From assembly GCF_012910885.1 (NCBI RefSeq), contig NZ_WTVM01000010.1, positions 1-48,422 on the forward strand: a stretch of DNA of 48,422 nucleotides, given 5' to 3'. Of this stretch, positions 45,651-48,422 are shown in pieces (position 1 is the stretch's first letter; each line of letters opens with the position of its first letter). The position numbers were made by a program, and so were the translations under genes. Origin of the DNA: Azoarcus taiwanensis. Its GTDB lineage: Bacteria; Pseudomonadota; Gammaproteobacteria; Burkholderiales; Rhodocyclaceae. The notes beneath the pieces are model-generated. The model was given only the letters and a program-made list of their open reading frames with translations. It made no database searches and had not been told where the DNA came from.

Positions 45651-45683
45651 AAGATAGATTTGGTTGACGTTTACGTCAACCAA
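45651..45683 (-). promoter_or_regulatory. Promoter and palindromic operator of the SDR gene
   Basis: A perfect inverted repeat, arms TTGGTTGACGT and ACGTCAACCAA two bases apart (45660-45683). The second arm to be read on the minus strand is preceded by a -35 TTGACG (45679-45674), with -10 TATCTT (45656-45651) at 17 bases spacing. A regulator bound here would cover the core promoter. The core TTGACGTAAACGTCAA resembles sites of MerR/TetR regulators of acyl-CoA catabolism (LiuR-like); that link is from memory of motif shape. Confidence 0.7.
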
Positions 45684-45718
45684 CGTATCCAACTGTATCG
45701 CCATTCAGGCGACACAAC

Positions 45719-45743
45719 AAAAAAAGGGCCGACCCAGCGGGCC
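45719..45743 (-). terminator. Terminator of tRNA-Thr
   Basis: CGGCCC, loop GCT, GGGTCG (one G-U pair), followed by GCCC and seven T on the minus strand, about 17 bases after the tRNA CCA end. Confidence 0.6.
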
Positions 45744-45759
45744 GACCCTTCCACGAAAT

Positions 45760-45835
<76 letters not shown>

Positions 45836-45871
45836 AAAGAGGGCGAAATATACCCTAGCGCCGTGGCGGCT

Positions 45872-46783
45872 TCAAGCGCCGTTGGCGGCTGCAGACCAGT
45901 AGTCGGCGCGGCTGTAATGATTCCGGAGGTGATCGATGATCAGCCGCACCCTTAAGGCCAGGTGCTTGCGCTGTGGGAAAACCGCGTAGATGCCCATCAT
46001 CGGCGCCGCGAAATCTTCAAGCACCGTGACCAGACGCCCGGCAGCAAGGTCGGCTTCCACCTCCCATAGCGAGCGCCAGGCCAGGCCGCGTCCGGCAAGT
46101 GCCCAGTCGTGCAGCACCGCGCCATCGTTGCATTCCAGCCGCCCCGCCACCTTAACCGTTGTCACCTCACCGTCTTCGTCCATGAACTGCCAGCCGCGCT
46201 GCTGTCCCAGCGACAGACAATCGAAACGCGGCAGATCGTCGGGACGTTCGGGGCGGCCGTAACGCGCAACGAAGGAGGGACTCGCGACGACCACACGCCG
46301 GTTGTCTCCAAGGCGCAGCGACACCAGACTGGAGTCGGCGAGCTCACCGATACGAATCGCGCAGTCGATGTTCTCGTTCACGAGATCGACCAGACGATCG
46401 GTAAGATCCAGCGAGCAACTCACGTCTGGATTGGCGTCCAGAAAGCTGCGCAGCAAGGGCGCCACATGCAGACGGCCGAAGCCGGCCGGCGCCGATACCC
46501 GCAGGTGCCCGCTGGCCTTGACGCCACCGAGACTCACCGACGCCTCGGCGTTGGCGAGATCATTGAGGATGCGCTGACAGTCTTCAAGAAAGGCCGACCC
46601 CTCAAAGGTCAGCGAGATGCTCCTGGTACTGCGCATCAGCAAACGCACGCCAAGCCGCTGCTCGAGCGCATCGAGGCGCCGACCGATGACCGCGGGCGTC
46701 ACACCAGCGGCACGGGCCGCCGCGGACAGGCTGCCCCGCACCGCGACGCTGACGAAGCTCTCGATCTGCTTGAAAGCATCCAC
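45872..46783 (-). CDS. LysR-family transcriptional regulator
   Basis: LTTR of 303 residues. N-terminal HTH (MDAFKQIESFVSVAVRGSLS, AAARAAGVTPAVIGRRLDAL, RLLMRSTRSISLT) and a C-terminal periplasmic-binding-like effector domain (GHLRVSAPAGFGRLHVAPLL; DCAIRIGELADSSLV). The effector is unknown. GGAG ten bases upstream supports the start at 46783. It is divergent from the haloacid dehalogenase gene, the usual arrangement for an LTTR and its target. Confidence 0.94.
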   Translation of the reverse strand: MDAFKQIESFVSVAVRGSLSAAARAAGVTPAVIGRRLDALEQRLGVRLLMRSTRSISLTFEGSAFLEDCQRILNDLANAEASVSLGGVKASGHLRVSAPAGFGRLHVAPLLRSFLDANPDVSCSLDLTDRLVDLVNENIDCAIRIGELADSSLVSLRLGDNRRVVVASPSFVARYGRPERPDDLPRFDCLSLGQQRGWQFMDEDGEVTTVKVAGRLECNDGAVLHDWALAGRGLAWRSLWEVEADLAAGRLVTVLEDFAAPMMGIYAVFPQRKHLALRVRLIIDHLRNHYSRADYWSAAANGA

Positions 46784-46890
46784 TTGTTACTCCTGGTACA
46801 AGATTGTTTTACTTTTTGGCTTATTCTACGCGCCAAACAAACACAATAGACTAGACCCAACTCAATACCGCAGACTCGAGCTCCCCCGCC
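46784..46890. promoter_or_regulatory. Divergent LysR / dehalogenase promoter region
   Basis: AT-rich 107-base region between the two starts. No clear T-N11-A dyad was verified by eye, but it is the expected site for LysR autocontrol and activation of the dehalogenase gene. Confidence 0.4.
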
Positions 46891-47613
46891 ATGCCATCGA
46901 ACACCCCGAGAATCCGCGCGGTCATCTTCGACGCCTTCGGCACCTTGTTCGACGTGTACTCGGTGGGCGCGCTCGCCGAGCAGCTTTTCCCTGGCAAGGG
47001 TGAAGCGCTCGCTGCCCTGTGGCGCCAAAAGCAGATCGAATACGCCTTCATCCGCACGCTATCGGGCCGGTACAAGCCCTTTCTGGCAGTCACCGAGGAC
47101 GGCCTGGTGTTCGCCGCGCGCAAGCTCGGTCTCGATCTCGACGACGGCGCTCGCCGCCAGCTGATGAACCAGTACGCCTGTCTGTCGCCCTTCCCGGAAA
47201 ATCTCGCCGTGCTGCGCAAGCTGCGTGAGCGTGGACTGCCGCTGGCAATCCTGTCGAATGGCACCCCCGAGATGCTCGATGTCGCGGTGCGCAGCGCCGG
47301 CATGCACGGTTTGTTCGACCATGTGCTATCGGTAGAGCGGGTCGGCGCCTACAAGACCCACCCCGACGCCTACGGACTGGGGCCGGCGGCCTTAGGCTGC
47401 ACGCCTCAGGAGATTGTCTTCGTATCCTCCAACGGCTGGGATGCGATCGGCGCGACCTGGTTCGGCTATACGAGCTTCTGGGTCAATCGCGGCAACCAAC
47501 CGCCTGAGCAACTCGATGTGACGCCATCCGCCACCGGCACCACGCTGGATGAGTTGCTCGATTTCATCGACCGGCGTCTGGCCGCCGGTTCCGCTTCGCA
47601 AAAAGTCGCCTGA
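46891..47613 (+). CDS. (S)-2-haloacid dehalogenase type II (HAD superfamily)
   Basis: HAD hydrolase of 240 residues. The nucleophile Asp is in VIFDAFGTLFDVYSV, the Arg and Ser/Asn sites in LAILSNGTPEML, the Lys in SVERVGAYKTHPDAYGL, and the final acidic loop in FVSSNGWDAIGATWFGY. The last motif (SSNxWD) is diagnostic for L-2-haloacid dehalogenases, which hydrolyse 2-halo acids to D-2-hydroxy acids. The natural substrate may be a haloacetate or be unrelated to halogens. The Shine-Dalgarno is weak. Confidence 0.93.
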   Translation: MPSNTPRIRAVIFDAFGTLFDVYSVGALAEQLFPGKGEALAALWRQKQIEYAFIRTLSGRYKPFLAVTEDGLVFAARKLGLDLDDGARRQLMNQYACLSPFPENLAVLRKLRERGLPLAILSNGTPEMLDVAVRSAGMHGLFDHVLSVERVGAYKTHPDAYGLGPAALGCTPQEIVFVSSNGWDAIGATWFGYTSFWVNRGNQPPEQLDVTPSATGTTLDELLDFIDRRLAAGSASQKVA

Positions 47614-47673
47614 ACCCTCGGGCGGATTGATTCACTCTTCTCAACCCTTTCATTCATCATCGAGGCAAGCAAC

Positions 47674-48422
47674 ATGACTTCTCGCATTCAGCACAAGGGG
47701 CTCCAAGTCGACGCCGACCTCGCGCGCTTCATCGAAACCGAAGCGCTGCCGGGCACCGGTATTGACGCGGCCGACTTCTGGAACAACTTCAGCGACCTCG
47801 CGAACGAACTGGCGCCGAAGAACCGCGCCCTGCTCACCGAGCGTGACCGCCTGCAGGCCGAACTCGACGCCTGGCACCGTGCCAACCCGGGCCCGGTGCG
47901 CGACGCGGCCGGCTATCGCAGCTTTCTCGAATCCATCGGCTACCTGCAGCCGGCGCCCGCGCCGTTCAAGGTGAGCACCGCCAACGTCGACAGCGAGATT
48001 TCCAGCCAGGCCGGCCCCCAGCTCGTCGTGCCGGTGATGAACGCCCGCTATGCGCTGAACGCAGCCAACGCGCGCTGGGGCAGCCTGTACGACGCGCTCT
48101 ACGGCACCAACGCCATCTCCGAGGACGGCGGCGCCGAGCGTGCCGGCGGCTACAACGCGGTGCGCGGTGCCAGAGTCATCGCCTTCGCCCGCAACTTCCT
48201 GGATCAGGCCGCTCCGCTGGCCAACGCCAGCCATGCCGCCGCCACCGCCTATCGCATCGAAGGCGGCAAGCTGGTGGTCGCGCTCGACAACGGCAACACC
48301 ACCGGTCTCGTCCGTCCGGAGCAGTTCGCCGGCTTCCAGGGTGAGGCTAGCGCGCCGACGGCCGTGCTGCTCAAGAACAACGGCCTGCACTTCGAAATCC
48401 AGATTGACCGCGAACACTTCAT
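47674..48422 (+). CDS. glcB: Malate synthase G (partial, C-terminus outside window)
   Basis: The first 249 residues of an enzyme usually about 720-730 long, which condenses glyoxylate and acetyl-CoA to malate. [76 protein letters not shown] and [20 protein letters not shown] are characteristic of the G isoform. The start has GAGG upstream. It allows growth on acetate or glycolate. The gene runs off the window end in an open frame. Confidence 0.97.
   Translation, partial: MTSRIQHKGLQVDADLARFIETEALPGTGIDAADFWNNFSDLANELAPKNRALLTERDRLQAELDAWHRANPGPVRDAAGYRSFLESIGYLQPAPAPFKVSTANVDSEISSQAGPQLVVPVMNARYALNAANARWGSLYDALYGTNAISEDGGAERAGGYNAVRGARVIAFARNFLDQAAPLANASHAAATAYRIEGGKLVVALDNGNTTGLVRPEQFAGFQGEASAPTAVLLKNNGLHFEIQIDREHF

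Overview
The window looks like chromosomal DNA of a facultatively anaerobic, GC-rich betaproteobacterium, most likely Rhodocyclales (Thauera/Azoarcus/Aromatoleum group). This is inferred from the serS-rarA-lolA-ftsK/trxB neighbourhood, the nadE-glnB pair, a complete cbb3 oxidase locus with Fnr- and Dnr-type regulators, NnrS, a class I PHA synthase and malate synthase G. There is no phage, transposase, plasmid or CRISPR signal. All boundaries were read by eye. Several starts were moved downstream of the longest open frame because a Shine-Dalgarno sequence or family alignment decides them.

Left part (1-6.3 kb, all minus strand): a signalling island. It holds a partial membrane HAMP-PAS sensor, a chemoreceptor, a HisKA_2-type histidine kinase with a PAS domain, and a receiver-ANTAR response regulator. 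The chemoreceptor and the kinase share nearly the same input module (TM, periplasmic helical domain, TM, HAMP) joined to different outputs. The ANTAR partner implies control by RNA antitermination, and stem-loops lie in the gaps of this cluster. An SLC13/RCK_C permease and a DUF2789 gene follow on the plus strand.

Middle (9-26 kb): mostly housekeeping genes. These are tRNA-Ser(CGA), an AhpD-like protein, a REPIN-type repeat tract, serS, rarA, lolA, ftsK, a Crp-type regulator, trxB, an Smr protein, glnB, nadE, an MliC-like lipoprotein, a COG3146 protein and ppa. A cobalamin riboswitch then leads directly into tonB. CopZ and a SafE-type membrane protein, probably linked to copper handling, close this part.

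Right part (26-45 kb): a low-oxygen and nitric-oxide block. It holds hemN and fnr (divergent, with an FNR box), nnrS-sirB2-hemerythrin divergent from a dnr-type regulator, phaC, a beta-CASP metallo-hydrolase, uspA, ccoNOQP, ccoG, ccoH, two very small membrane-protein genes, and ccoIS. Between ccoS and ccoN there is no protein gene. That gap holds three FNR-type palindromes and a canonical terminator. One palindrome has a -10 element at exact class II spacing and points at the terminator, which predicts an FNR-activated small RNA of about 105 nt. This is the best candidate for something undescribed in the window.

Far right (44.8-48.4 kb): an acyl-CoA-type SDR dehydrogenase with a perfect palindromic operator, tRNA-Thr(CGT), a LysR regulator divergent from an L-2-haloacid dehalogenase, and the start of glcB (malate synthase G), cut by the window end.
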